Shown here: positions 1 through 12,900 of the stretch, piece by piece
Numbering within the stretch: the first letter of the stretch is position 1
Layout of the letters: the number at the start of each line of letters is the position of its first letter
NCBI GenBank assembly: GCA_037389465.1
Contig: JAZARR010000059.1
Location: forward strand, 1,821,001-1,885,000
Length of the DNA: 64,000 nucleotides
DNA from: Baylisascaris procyonis
Lineage: Eukaryota; Nematoda; Chromadorea; Rhabditida; Ascarididae
Direction: 5' to 3'
Translations under genes and position numbers: made by a program
The notes under the pieces: generated by a model
Seen by the model: the letters and a program-made list of their open reading frames with translations, nothing else
What the model was told of the DNA's origin: nothing
Database searches by the model: none

Positions 1-340
1 TGCGTCGATTGTCATCTTAAATGATGTTAACCGATTTTACATCTACATATTCAGCTTTTTTCTGTGATCTTTTGGTTACAGTTTTTAATGTTATTAGCTA
101 GGTCAGAGAATTGTGGAAGCAGCAAAATAGGCACGTTATTGAATTCAGAAAAATGACATCATTTCACACCATACAAATTGCAGCATGATTGCTTCCACGC
201 TGGGTAATCATTTTTTAAGGAGAGAAAATATGCTGAAAAGAGGGATATGCATATTCAGAAAGCCAGTGAAATGATCTATGCCGAAAGGGCCTTAATGAGT
301 CATCGATCTTCTTGTTTAAAGGATGTCAACTAATTTTCAG

Positions 341-1093
341 AGAAGAATATCGACTGTGTCATTTACATGGCCGACAAATTTAAATTAAAGCCGTTGTATG
401 AACAGTGCGAGAGCTTTGTTGCTGAAAAGGTTGGTTCCGTTTTTCCTTGCCTTCTAACGACCGTTTGTGATTGCATTTTAATACCAGTCGAAGCGGTCGA
501 GACTTGTCGAAGACCAAGACTGAAGACCACCTACTGAAATGTGGTCATGGATAAAGCTCATTTCTAGTCCCACAAGCTCGCTTTCGGTCGGAACCGATTT
601 AACTAGAGATCGAGTGACATGCGAGACTCAATGTCTTCTTCAGTGAGTTTCATTGCGTCAACATCATCTGAAACCCGATCCTTCTTGAGCGTTTTTACTT
701 TCACTTCATGAAATGATCTGTGAAAAGTTTATATGACGGCGTGGCTGACCGTTGAGTACGTCCGCTGACTGTTTGAGCAAGATTCAGGTTTCAAACGGAA
801 ACATATTGGTGTATCCACCAAGTGCTTTGTTTCGTTATAAGCACTCGAGCGTAGACGTTGATTCGCTATGCTGGAAAAGACCTTAGAAAGAAAGTACATT
901 GCAGCTGCCATCATCTTCTGTGATGCACGCGATTCGCCTGGCTGAGCAGTATCGCATGTGTGAAATCAAACAAGCGCTCTTCGATTCAATTTCAATCGAC
1001 GTTTTTCGCAGTTTAGCGGCCGATGAGGATTATCGGCAGATGGGTGCCGAACTAAAAGCCGAATTGCTGGAGAAGTGGGGTACCTTCCTTTAG
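341..1093 (+). CDS. BTB/POZ-domain-like protein, last two exons (5' partial)
   Basis: Two exons are supported: 341-429 and 905-1093. The first follows a TTTTCAG acceptor and ends at a GT donor in phase 0. The second follows TTGCAG, also in phase 0, and ends at TAG. Together they read about 29 and 62 residues. The peptide contains DCVIYMADKFKLKPLYEQCE followed by MHAIRLAEQYRMCEIKQALF. This is the paired-helix pattern (a 'ladky' helix, a conserved Cys, then 'a-rlAeqY-m--ik') found at the end of a BTB domain and its following helices in nematode BATH/BTB proteins. Such proteins often act as substrate adaptors for Cullin-3 ubiquitin ligases, but that role is inferred from the family. The core of the BTB fold, any MATH domain and the start codon must lie left of the window. 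The 475-bp intron and the first 340 bases hold no other convincing exon. The family call is by pattern only; another BTB subfamily is possible. Confidence 0.72.
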
Positions 1094-4000
1094 TTCACTG
1101 TTGACCGTGAAGCAATGTTTTGGTGGCATCCCCATGGTTGTGATAGCAATACTCGATCCGCGCAGTGGGCACATTAGGGGGACATTTCGGACGATTATGG
1201 TAACGAAACGAAGATTGGGGCCGCATTTGCAATAGGTAACCTGCGTTTGCGGTAAACACTTTGCTTTCGAAGGACATTGCAAAAGCTATACGAAGCAGCT
1301 CGGTATCAGTGGGATGCCTTGCTTGGTATTAGTTTTATCACCTCTTCACATAAATACTTCGGCCCATTATCAATGAACATATTTCGCTTTTTTCATGGGG
1401 TGAGATGATATTCGGCCAAGAAGAAAACTGAATACATAATATGCAAAACAAAACGAGACGGATAAAGAATTCAAAAACTGAAATGTTACTTAAACAGCTT
1501 TATGGTAATGGTGGGCGGATGTTCACTGAGAAGAATCTTTTCAGATATTAAAAAAGTGAAAATAGCATCAAAGTTGAAGCATCGGTTGTATTGGCATCTG
1601 GTTGCAACGATTTCATCCTGTAGCGATTTTTTTCAAAGCAAATTTTCAACCCTATATCGAAAAAGAGGCGACTATCAGTATCTAATATAGCATTGCGGTG
1701 CCCTTGAATAGAAGTATTGAAGTTGGTGAAGTGCACAACGGCGGATTTGGTTGTTCAAGACTGTATAGTCATAAAACCGTTGCAAAACCGCGAATAAATT
1801 TTTATCGGTTGCTAATTCAAGCATTAGTGTTCGTTGATTTATTGTAATGCCTCTAGTTGTAAAACGCATTTCATCATTTTCTGATTGTGTGCTGCTAAAT
1901 TTTATAAAGCTCGCGTGATAGCTTTCAATAATGTGTCGCAGCAGTTCAGTGTCGATTAAGCGTGTGATTTTCTTGGTTATTGAGGTCATTGCAGCACTAA
2001 ACTCACTCCATTCATTCGCTTTGTGAACATAAAATACCGCTGTCTATCAATCGATTGAGCGAACTCGCTATAAATCATAAGAGCTAAAAGTTAAGACAGC
2101 GCAGCGAGATGTTTGTTGAAATTTGCTCGGAGGTTTCGGCTTAAGACATGAGTGTTAGAGAGCGTTTTGATGGCGTTTAAATAATCCTTTGCTAATGTTT
2201 CATAGTCAGAACTGTAGGTACCCTTTCCTTTGTTTCTTATCGCTTGTTGGAGATGTGGACGGCGCTTCACTTGATTTATACTGCGCTGATGTTGAGCGAA
2301 ATAACTAAGAGAAGGCAGCACCCTTGATTCCTTTTTAATTCTAGTCTGATGACTAGCTCAAAGAAGTGAAACAATATGTTGACCGTCTTTATTTTAAAAG
2401 GTCTCCTTCAATCCGATGCAAAAACCGATTATAGCCTCCTATACAGAATGCGGCTCAACTTCCAGAGGTTGAGAGTGCAATCGGATTGTGTCCTAATGCG
2501 TCAAAGATTGCTACAAAAGTAGTCTTGGGTTTCTGAGAGAAAGCAAACGAAGAGGGAGTTTTTAAGTTTTATGCTCAAACGCGCCAGCTGTTCTTTCATT
2601 TGCTCAAATCTCTAGTCTGTTGATGTCAACTGTGCGCCATTTTGCACTCTCTGACGCCTTTTTACAATCCAGTCGCTTCTCAACCACTGGAGCTGTTATG
2701 AGCGCTGTGGAATCTGAGTTGAATTCCGTCCGACCGCGTTCCTGGTGACGAGCAGAGCTGCATCTGACCCAGACCCTTCATCTTCCATTGCTGTGCTTTT
2801 CGGTTGGTCGACGTTCATGAAAAACCGCTCCATTATAGGCGTCTTTAGCCGTTGTTATGTGCACTAACGGCGTTTCTGAAAAGTGTTGCATAGCCATTTA
2901 AGAATTTTTTGATTTCTAGCTGTGCTGTGATCTCCCTGAAACGCGCTACCATCCGTTGATCTCTTCGAGCTTCTTTTCTCTTCTGACATCTTTTCGTTTC
3001 TTCACTCTTATCTTCATTTCTCATACACTTTACGTTTCAGTACAAGTCCAGAAAAGGCATGACCCGAATAGTGTTCCCCTCCTATGCGTTTTAATCTGCC
3101 TCGTGGAGTATTGAATTTGAGGCTGAATAGGAGAGGAGTTATTACTTCGCTGCAAGTAGCATGAGTGAGAGACGTCTTGGCGTAATTCATGAAAACATGT
3201 AGAAGATGCAGGCTCTACGTTTAAAGAGGGAAATGCAAAAAGTTTCAAACGATTGAAGTTTTAGGTGAAGACCTGTAGTGTGCCAAGGCAGACCGAATTG
3301 GGGTCCAACTCCATCCGGTAAAACAGTGGCCTGTAATGGTCATCAACTGCGTGGAAAGAAAAGAAAGCGTAGTATTCTCATGTGGTTAATTTTGTCGATT
3401 TTTTTCCACTCTTTCTTATTATTACTGGACGCTTTGTTCATATTTTGAACCGAAGACCTCTTGACATCTGTTGATTCTCCGAAAATGTTTTCCTTTCTTC
3501 TGTTTACTCTGTCTAGGTTTTTGAAAATTTGCAGCAATTTTCTACACCTCATTCGCATTGGTGAAAATTTCTCATAGATGAAAGATTGCGTTTCCACGAT
3601 ATATCGTGACCCCCTGGGTTACAGAATGCTTATTGTCTAAGAGTCTTATAAATCCTAGAGCCTCATTGGCGTCGTCTTACAAACATTCACAACAGATCTC
3701 TTCTAGTGGACGAAGTTTTCATTTGAGTATGGTGGGAATTTCGTTTTCATATTGCCGCATATTTTTCTCACTGTGCGCTCCCTCTCCTCTCTTTATCTCT
3801 CTTTCTGTCACTGTCTCTCTCTCTGGAAGATTTCTTTCATTCCGTTTTTTGCACGTGTCGTAGCGGTTCGTATGGGGCACTAATGTTTTGAGGTGTACAT
3901 TTAAAAGAGCTTTATATTTTGTCTATGTTCAGTTTTGCGTGATTGTTGATTTTATGTAGATGCTTCAACGACTTCTTTGCTGTAGGTTTATTGTATGCTA

Positions 4001-5119
4001 ATTAAATGATAGAAGGTCCATTCATTGGAGTGTTTTCCACGTGCATAATTGATTGCTTTTGAACACTCTACGTTGATAAAATACGAAAACCGCTTTTCTG
4101 ATGTGCTCAATTGTCGTTGCCGGTTGGATGCGGTGAGGCGCATGCGTGCTTTCATCAAAGACACTTGTTTTTGGATCCTTCACCTACTCCTTTCTCCCTA
4201 TCTCCCACTTTTCACCGCATCGTTAAATCAAGTAGGCCAGTAAGGAAGTGCTGAAAATGTTTTTTTTTTTCGAAATCAGGGAGTAGTTTCACTCATTTAA
4301 GAATTTTTTCCTTTTTCTATCGTTTCTGTTTCACTTTACTTGAACTTCAAATCGTATAGGGAACAAAGAAGAGCACCTTGAATTAAGTGCTTTCTCACCG
4401 ATCTCGTCTTCAGTTGTGCAGATGCGATTTCATTCGAGATGCCATAATTCTTATGTAGTCAACGAAGCGCCACGAAAAGGTCTCATCCTATCGGTGCGGA
4501 TGTTGCCGCTAAGGGGTCGATTTTCGTATTTTCGATCGCTTCCCTTTTATTGGTCATATTTCCGAATGTTTCCTTGTTGCATACTTCATCCTCAATGTCT
4601 ACACAGCTGCACGTCACCTTTTGCTGTTGGCATTTGTGAGTTCGTGGTTATAAATTCTCGCGAAACTGATGTATTTTGCAATTATTGTATTCAAGTGATT
4701 CGGTGACACTTTTCCAGGTTTTTTTTTAAATATTTTCTGGAAAACTCACTTGCAATAAAAAAAGGCGTTACATACTGCAGAAGTGAGGATGTGTAAGCAC
4801 TGTCATCCTAAGGACGGCTTTAATGATTCCATTTTGCAATTTTTTGAACGTTTTATTGAAATTATCGCGAGCCGCATTGAATGCGTTGATTTTATTTCCC
4901 ACTGCTATTGTGTTTAATTGTCAATGTTACTTTCAATAAAAGTGTGTTTTCAATGATTTAGCTTAACACACGGAAACTTATTCATTGGGAATGTCCGTTT
5001 GAGACGATCAGTCGGTCTGAGCAGTTAAGAAATATTGAGTGGAACGATAGACCACGGGTTCGGTCAGTCAAAATGTACAGGCTACACATCCTTCGAGGGA
5101 TCAGATGCCGATGTTTCTG

Positions 5120-5159
5120 TTCCGTGACAGCCTTCTGCAGTCATTCCGTGACAGCCTTC
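5120..5159. repeat. Two-copy direct repeat, period 24 bp
   Basis: The 16-mer TTCCGTGACAGCCTTC occurs at 5120-5135 and again at 5144-5159. It is a minimal tandem duplication in noncoding DNA, with no sign of further copies. Confidence 0.85.
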
Positions 5160-6030
5160 CGCACTCACTTAAAGTACACTTGCGACTGGTTCTCACTCAC
5201 GTGCTTAGCATGGATGGCTCAACATTTATCTCTCTCGATTCATGAACTTTTGTGCTAAATGCTTCATTTTCTGCCAGAAATGAAAATCTTGTCGTGATTT
5301 TGAAGTGATCGTGGAACAGAGCATGGACCTTCTAAGAATGGGAATAAGGGACCTCCGAAGGTCAGAAGATTCTGGAAATCTTGGAACAGGTTTTTCTCGA
5401 GGACCAGGACCATTACAGCCGGGGTTTTGTCGAACAGTTGGGCCACATCCGTGGTCGGGACTATTTAAAAGGAGGGTGTTTGGAGGTTAGGGCATGCTTG
5501 AGGTTGTTTGAATGTTCAGTCGCTACCGTCGGAGATCACGCACTTCCGAGATTCAGAAACTCATCCAAAGAATTCGACTACTCCCGACTCAAGGCTCTCT
5601 TACGCCGCCTCACTTTGCAGGTTTCGAGCACTTCTTACTGAGGTTCTTTTTGAATATTAGCTAAAAGCGTTTCCGATGCCGTGGAAATTGCTGGGCCAAG
5701 GTTTTCGAAAATCCTGAGTTCAATTTCTGCAGATTCCCAGATCGAGACTTCAAATGCCATCCGCCTTCACTTTCGGTTCACTTCGCTTGCTACATCATTA
5801 CGAAACTGGACGTTGCGGATTGTGCAGCCGGTTGCAAAATGCATTGTTGTTAGGCGTAGCAATTAAAACAAGGGGATATGGCCGCTGCAATTTGGCCATC
5901 GGTGTTCATTTCCGGAAGGAGAACCTGGGAGGGGCCAGGCTCTGGCTCATGAAACTTTCGCAGATTTGAGCAAGGCATCCTCTGACACCTAGTTTTTTCA
6001 ATTTTTGCTGCACCTAATCCACCGTTAGTT

Positions 6031-6133
6031 TACGCGTAATATCTGTACACGTTTTTGTTTAAAACATGTGCCAATAGTTTTTACGCGTGCTTCAGTAATA
6101 TCTGTACACCGCATGTGTTTAAAAATATATGTC
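6031..6133. repeat. Imperfect tandem duplication, about 50 bp unit
   Basis: Two adjacent units share TACGCG, then TAATATCTGTACAC (6037-6050 and 6096-6109), then a TGTTTAAAA run and a CATGTG word whose order differs. The second unit has a short insertion after TACGCG. It lies in the intergenic spacer and shows no coding potential. Confidence 0.75.
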
Positions 6134-6926
6134 CGGTGTTGGCGTTGGCTGATGTGGTGATCAGTTTAGTTCTGCAATGTGTAAGGCATTTACCAACCTT
6201 ATGAGTATTTGTACAGCCTGTCGATCTGACCGGCTGGAGCGAGAGACATTTATCGCGTTATCCTCGTTGAACCCCTCACTCGCTCGTTTTTATATTATCA
6301 GTCCTATTCATTTGAAAGCTGAAAGACGTCTCGCACTCTTATATTATTATCACTGTGATAATTTTATATATTTTGAACACTTCCATATTGATGACCTGCG
6401 AACACCATGATCAGAAAGCTACGTTTGAATACATGAAGGTGTTTAGGCAGCCGTAACCGACAATCGACTTTAGACTTCGCATATTTTGATGTGGACGAGT
6501 GCCAGTATGTTTGCCTTACTCAGGAAATAAAAGAAGTTTGTCCCTGTCAACGCTGTTTCAAATTTATAGTGAAATTTGCACTTGTCCAATACTTCGATGG
6601 TAATAATTTTCAGCATTCAGGTTTTCGCTTACATCACCTCCCCTCCTCGTCTTCCGTTTAATCTATACCTCTGAAGTCGATCATTCTCACTAAGTTAGTG
6701 GCAAATGACCACACTGATCGTTGTATTACAATCCTCGCTAATCTTAAAGGATCCTGAAGTGTGAACACCTAACAAGAAAAGGAGATTTATCAGCTAGCAT
6801 TTGTGAATTTATGCCGCTTCTTTGCCACAAACATTCCTTTTTGTCTTTGTTCAAATCGACTATGGCAGAGCGGTTTTATGCACTTTAAATTCGACGTTGA
6901 ATAGCGCTGGTCGACAGTAAATCGGG

Positions 6927-9900
6927 TTATTTTTTCTCGGTTTCAGTAACCGCATCGGCATAATTCGGTGGTGGCTTGCTCACGTCGGCGACGTTCGCTT
7001 TGCGATGTCTGAAAAGCCGTTTGATGCGTCCATGCTTCTGACCCTTTTCATCTTTTGTCACTGAGAGTGTGAACATATCTTCAGTTGAGCTGTTTGCAAC
7101 CGTTGGTGTGGAACGAATGAGTTCCTCCTCTTCAGCTGCACGGGTTGGCATCGTATTGAATACAATTTGTGCAAATGCTGTGGTCGCATCTGCAATTTAA
7201 CGCATATTTCTTAAATCTTGCTGTTGAATTCGTGGCTGGGAATTTATATCAGTGCAGTAGAAGAATACTGCAAAGAGCGATGCAAAGAAATATGGATGAG
7301 AAGTCTACTCATCTGTACGATACCGAAATTGAAAAATACAAAATTTTCTTGAAGCATTTTCTTTCGCCAAATAAGTTTCATATCTATGTACCCTTCTTCG
7401 TGGCTTTCATCATTCCTGCTCAAAAAACAAGCTAATAATTTTGTTCTCGCTGAGAGCATTGAAGTAAGGTCCTTGGCGCTTTTTTGTAGAATACTTAAGC
7501 TATCATATAAGCTGCTAGCTACAATGATTTGCCCACGGCGACGTGGATGGAAAATAGAAAAAGTTTGTCAGTTTTCGTAAATTTTGATAAGACAGCTAAA
7601 GCAAATAGGAAAACAATCGGAAGCTGACTGTTGATAGCAAACGAAGCCCGCTGGAAGCATTTAGTAGAAGGAAGTGATCGTTCGTACAGAAAGAGGAAGT
7701 AAATAATGAAGCCTGCGGCTATAACGCCCAAACCGACCCCAGAAAGCGCAATATCCTTGACGATCGTGACAACCACCTGTAAAATGACATTTTTGCAAGC
7801 ACGATTAAGCAAATAACTTTTTTTAAACATCCGTTTCTTTTTTTCTACAAAATCCCACCCGCAAATACCCATGAACTGGATGAATCTTCTTTTATGAAAA
7901 TTTTGGAAATCCAAAATGAGCAGCGGGTGGAGAATGTTTTCAGCACCACTCTGTGTCCAGAATTAACGCTTTTGCGGCTACCGTCTCCCTGAATAACTCC
8001 TGAAAGTCACTGAAAAATTAGCGCCTTTATTTTCGAAAATACTAGTTAAAATTGTTCTCGATGGTTATTTCGGATTTAAGCTAGCAATGAAAGTGTACTT
8101 ACAAGAGCAGTACAAATAACGAAGAAAACAACTGGCATAATAATAGGAGTTCGAATAGCATCCGCGTGTACGGGTTTGTGACGAAATCGAATCCATAGTA
8201 GCGCAAGCATCGTCAGTGACCTCTGCGACCATTGTGCAAAGCCCACATAACTGATCAGCGTATCAAGATCACCAGCAAACGACAGTCCCATCGAGAGAAT
8301 TATCTGTGCAATCGTTTTCTATTGACCATTACATGATGTTTGGCCCTTGAGGAAACAACATTCCAATACGACTATCGGATTTTCATTCGTCATCAGTTTC
8401 GTATTACCAAATAAGGTGATACCACATGATAAGGTAATAACGTAGTAAGAAGCATCATATAATCACCGAATCTTATCTACAGCAGATTTTCAAGGGTTAT
8501 TTTAACTATTTAGCAACTTTTAAAACTACTGAGACCATCAATTCGCACAAGCAACTTTTGGAGCAATTTATTCACACAAATATTATCACTTTGACAGATA
8601 GCCATTTCCGCTGAGGTTGCACTGTCAAGTTAAAAATTTTCTCAGGCGGCATCCACGGAATTCCCTCCCTCTTATCGCCACTGCCATATAGATACGAGGA
8701 AATCTGTTCCATTCCTTCCTCTTCTTCTGCGCTAACCTATACAAATTTCTATCTCTGCAAGAGTGCCCTAAAGTTTGGACGGACGGCACAACATGAAAAA
8801 AACTGCAATTTTAGCTGAAGGCTGCGCGCTAGAAGGAAGCTGAATCCGATTGATATTCTTGTGCCACCACTCAGCTAATGCCGAGGTATCACTCACAAAT
8901 GCACGGCAGTCACTGTGGGATTCATCAAATAAGCGAAGACCTATTTCAGGCCGCCGCGGTTCCCGTTGCAGCCAGTTTTTGGAACGATAGGCCGACGTCA
9001 AACACGGACGTGATGCATAGATAGAAACTATGCTCTATCGCGATGTGAAAATCTGCATTTTTAAACTTACATTAACAAAAACTGCAGTTCTCGGGCTGTC
9101 GTTAATGTCGTTAGCACAGCTGATGAACGAAGGCAAATGTCCTTGTCGGGCCGCCGCATGCAGATACCTAAACACGCGTTCTATCCATAACTTCTGGCAC
9201 ATGGTTCGTCTTCTCCAAAGCGTTGGCTTTTTTGATGTAGAAATGCCAATAGTTGTTTGATGCTTTCTTTGATACAGTTTCTCACGATCAATGTAAATAC
9301 TCTGAGACGCATACTTTTTTTGCCTACTAAGGTATCCACATTTGTATAGCAAACGTCGCTGCTTTTTGAGTCACCGTATAGACAGACGCTAGCCTTACGT
9401 TTCCAACGCTCAGTTATGGTTACCTAGAGTTACATGACTTCTTCAGAAAAATCTGAAAATCTATCGATTTTGACATGGCTGTCCAAAGATTTTGTTCAGA
9501 ATATCCGAGGTCATGCATATTTCAGCAAACCATTTCTGATATTTTATCAGCGATTTATGCAGGAAATCGCAAGCGAATAACTCTAATTTTTTTTTTTCTG
9601 GAATGACGTTTGAAGTGATAAGGCTGCCTTTGCTTGAAGCGCGAGTTGCTTTTTTTGTGAAGTCTTCTCGATTGTAACGCTTTTGCAACGTTGCAATAAT
9701 CCAATCCAACATCTTTAAAAAAAAGAACAAATAGCAGTTAGCCACCTGCTCGCTGAAAAAAGTGTGCTGTTGAGCGATCCGATCAAAAGAACACATATGA
9801 GGAAGGGTATTGCATATTGAAAATTTCCCAACGTTGCTGCAGCGAATGTCTGAAAAATTATTTCTTTGCGCACGTTTTTTCTCCTCAGCCTTTGCAATTT

Positions 9901-12900
9901 TACATGCGATTTACCTCCTTGCCTTCATAATTTCACACTTGCATATCAGCAGTGCGGTAATGCCAGACCACAAGAATATATAATTCCAATCTCGGCATTG
10001 ATCAATAAACACAGCGGTTTGTGCATCACCAGCTTAATGCCACATGATAACTTCTTTCCATCTTTCAGCTGAATCAGACGATAAAAAATCTCGTTTCTCA
10101 TAAACGACGATTCTAGTGATTCGAGGGTAAAAAACTTCATTGCCCAATAGTGACCATAAGCTAATCATTTCAAGATCATTAAGCTTCAGCTTCGCATAAT
10201 ATAAACCGTTATATTATTCGTTTTAGGCATTGTTAGATGCCTTTTCACCTATTGTACTCTTTTCAAAAATACTCTCTTTGATTACTTTCCCCACCACCTT
10301 TTTACTGCCGTATTAGTATGCCTATTTACTATTGCTATGGTAAGATTGCTTCTGCAGCTTGACGCAAAAAAAAAACAAAAACAAAATAAGAATGGGAAAG
10401 CCGACTGTGACCTTAATCAGCACTTATTCAAAAAAGTATTTAGTGGTAGTGAGTGATAACGTCAATTTATAAAGATAACTTTGAAATGGAAGAAGCTGCA
10501 CATACTTTTAATGATTGCTCACCCACTTTACTACGCTGATGAGCTTATGAGCTTAGTTATTGTGGTTGGCAAGCCTACGATAGAACACATCGATCAGCAC
10601 GTTTATCAGATACTACATGGTAAGCTGTGAATGATTATAGAAATAGAAACACTTACAGATGCAACCGCTTGCGATGCCTTAACCTCGTCGACGCTTAATA
10701 CGACAAAATAGGAGACATTTGTTGCTATATATATAATAGCTACCGCAGTCATTCCAATTATGATAGCTAGTGGCATCGTTCTATAATCAACGGTGCCATC
10801 ATAAAATAGAGAAACAGCAGATCAAGAACTAGTATAACAGTAGCAAATGCATGAATATAAAGCCCTGCTCAGATATGCAGGCAGATAAAAAGGTACGAAG
10901 TTGTATGCGGTCGAAAATCAAAATGCGGCAGAAAAAGCGCAACTTCCACAGGATTTGCTACAGTGCAAAAAAGTTCCAAATTGCCCCCAAACGAAAGCAA
11001 ACATCCTAAACGGGATGCGGTTCTCGTAAACGAATTTTTTTTTCACTCCGTCTTATATTCGCGCACGCATCTGGAACGTCCTTCCGTCCCTTTGTATCTG
11101 AGCGGAGCCATGCGCACATGCAGCGGAGCCAAGCTCATTATAACGAAACTCCATGAGCAGTCATGCCCAAATCTTACTAAAACAGGTCTTGCAAGCAAAG
11201 CCTATGCTCGAACTGGATTTGCTATATGTTTTCATGTATCCATATCCTTTAGTTCTTCTATACGGACCAGGAGGTTGTCGAAATGCCTATGACGCTCGTT
11301 TCTTCCATTTTTTGTTCGTTCGAGCTTAAGTGCAAGCTTCGAATTACTCGCTGAACAGTGTGCACAGAGGTGAGATTGAAAGAAATTCAGGAAGCGACTG
11401 CTCTATAGGCTTGGAGCCGAAAAGTTTTGAAAAGGAAGAAGAACTGATTCACCTTTATAATTATGAACCGAATATTTTGCGAGGCGATAAAGAATGCAGA
11501 GAGCATAGCTCACTTTAGGCAACACAGTTATGAGGAAGTGAATTATACAAATGACTGAACACTATCGAACCGTTTCTGCATTAATGCATGAACCAGAACC
11601 TACCGTCGTGGTTTCTCGATTTCTTCGGCACCGAAATTTAGAATGTCCCATCCATCATAGGAGAACAGACCAGCGTAGAGTGCAAGCGCGACGCTACCAG
11701 CATCGAAATTGGTTCCCTCAAAAGGGTTCTTCAAATTTTGAGTCCAGCCTAAGAGTTTTCATAAAATAAATGATTTGTCTATGTCGTAACACTGGAAAGG
11801 GGAAATTTTCTTACGGAACATCGTTATAACAGTATGATAGTTTATCAACCGTTCCTTCATCCTCTTTTCCACTCTTCATATGCAGGAGAATTATCTGCAG
11901 AATATGGACAAAGTAAAGCATGGCGTTTGTAAAGCACCTTGCATTACGTGCCATCTACCTGCACAGATTAATACCGTACACGCAAGCAACTTTTGTATGA
12001 AAAGGAGGAGAGCGGAAAGAAAGTAAGTGCCACAAATTATTTTTGAATATATAGGGATAACTTGTGTTGAGCACTGATTTTTAGGCGACTTTCCTTCGAT
12101 ATACACTTTACATAGATGGGCATGCACATTCGCTCTTCCGGTTGGAGTGGTGTCGTTCCGAAATTTTGTTAAATCTCTTCTCCTATTTCATTGATAGAAC
12201 GCAAAACTAGACCTCTGAAAATGAGGTAATAGAAGCCAGTGAAGATGACGATCGCTGTTGATAAGACTTTTGCGAATGTTGCAACAATTTGAAAGCGCGA
12301 AACAAACGTCTTCAGCGAGAAGAAGTTCAAAAACATCAGCAACCCTGAAATGCATTACCCTAACACACGTTAAGCGAATTAACTTCACTAAAACTTCTGC
12401 AAAAAATAAACAGTTAACGATCATCTGCAACATTTCGCTGCTGGTAGACCGAAGTTAAACAAAAACTTAACCATCAATCGAAGAAAATCTAAATGCAATT
12501 TTCTGCTTATCAGTAAAGATATGATTGTTCTAAATAGTTTCGTGAAGGTGGCAGTCAGCTTTTTGCTATTTTCTCCATAGAGGAACATCGATAATAATGG
12601 GCATATTATAAAGAAAGTTGGTGAAGATTTACAGAGCAGCGAGAATCCAATGAGTTTCTTAGCGAAATAGCTAGCCAATGAGTCAGCCAGCTCCAGTTCA
12701 AACCCTTTTATGACATATTCTGCGAATGTCTCGGCTTGAATTGCAATCGTTGCTGGATAGTTGAGCGCACAGCCAGCACACATGAATGCAAACGCAACCG
12801 AGTACCTAAAAACCATTGGGTAATGTCTTTCTGAATCGCTCGTTGGTAAAAATTCAGCTTTATTGAAACGTGCATTTTATATCGTTATATCACCTTGTTG

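Larger units (their letters stand above)
1094..6926. other. Spacer between convergent genes; no supported gene
   Basis: This 5.8-kb stretch lies between the 3' ends of the BTB-like gene (plus strand) and the amino acid transporter (minus strand). I find only short AT-rich open frames without recognisable motifs, conserved splice context or phase continuity. It should hold both 3' UTRs, but I cannot place a cleavage site with confidence. It also contains two small direct-repeat clusters, listed separately. Confidence 0.6.

Noticed and set aside
8768..9001. Extra exon in the transporter between 9071 and 8303
   Set aside because: Exons 9167-9071 and 8303-8103 already join in phase 0 with family-consistent sequence; the frame has no membrane segment.
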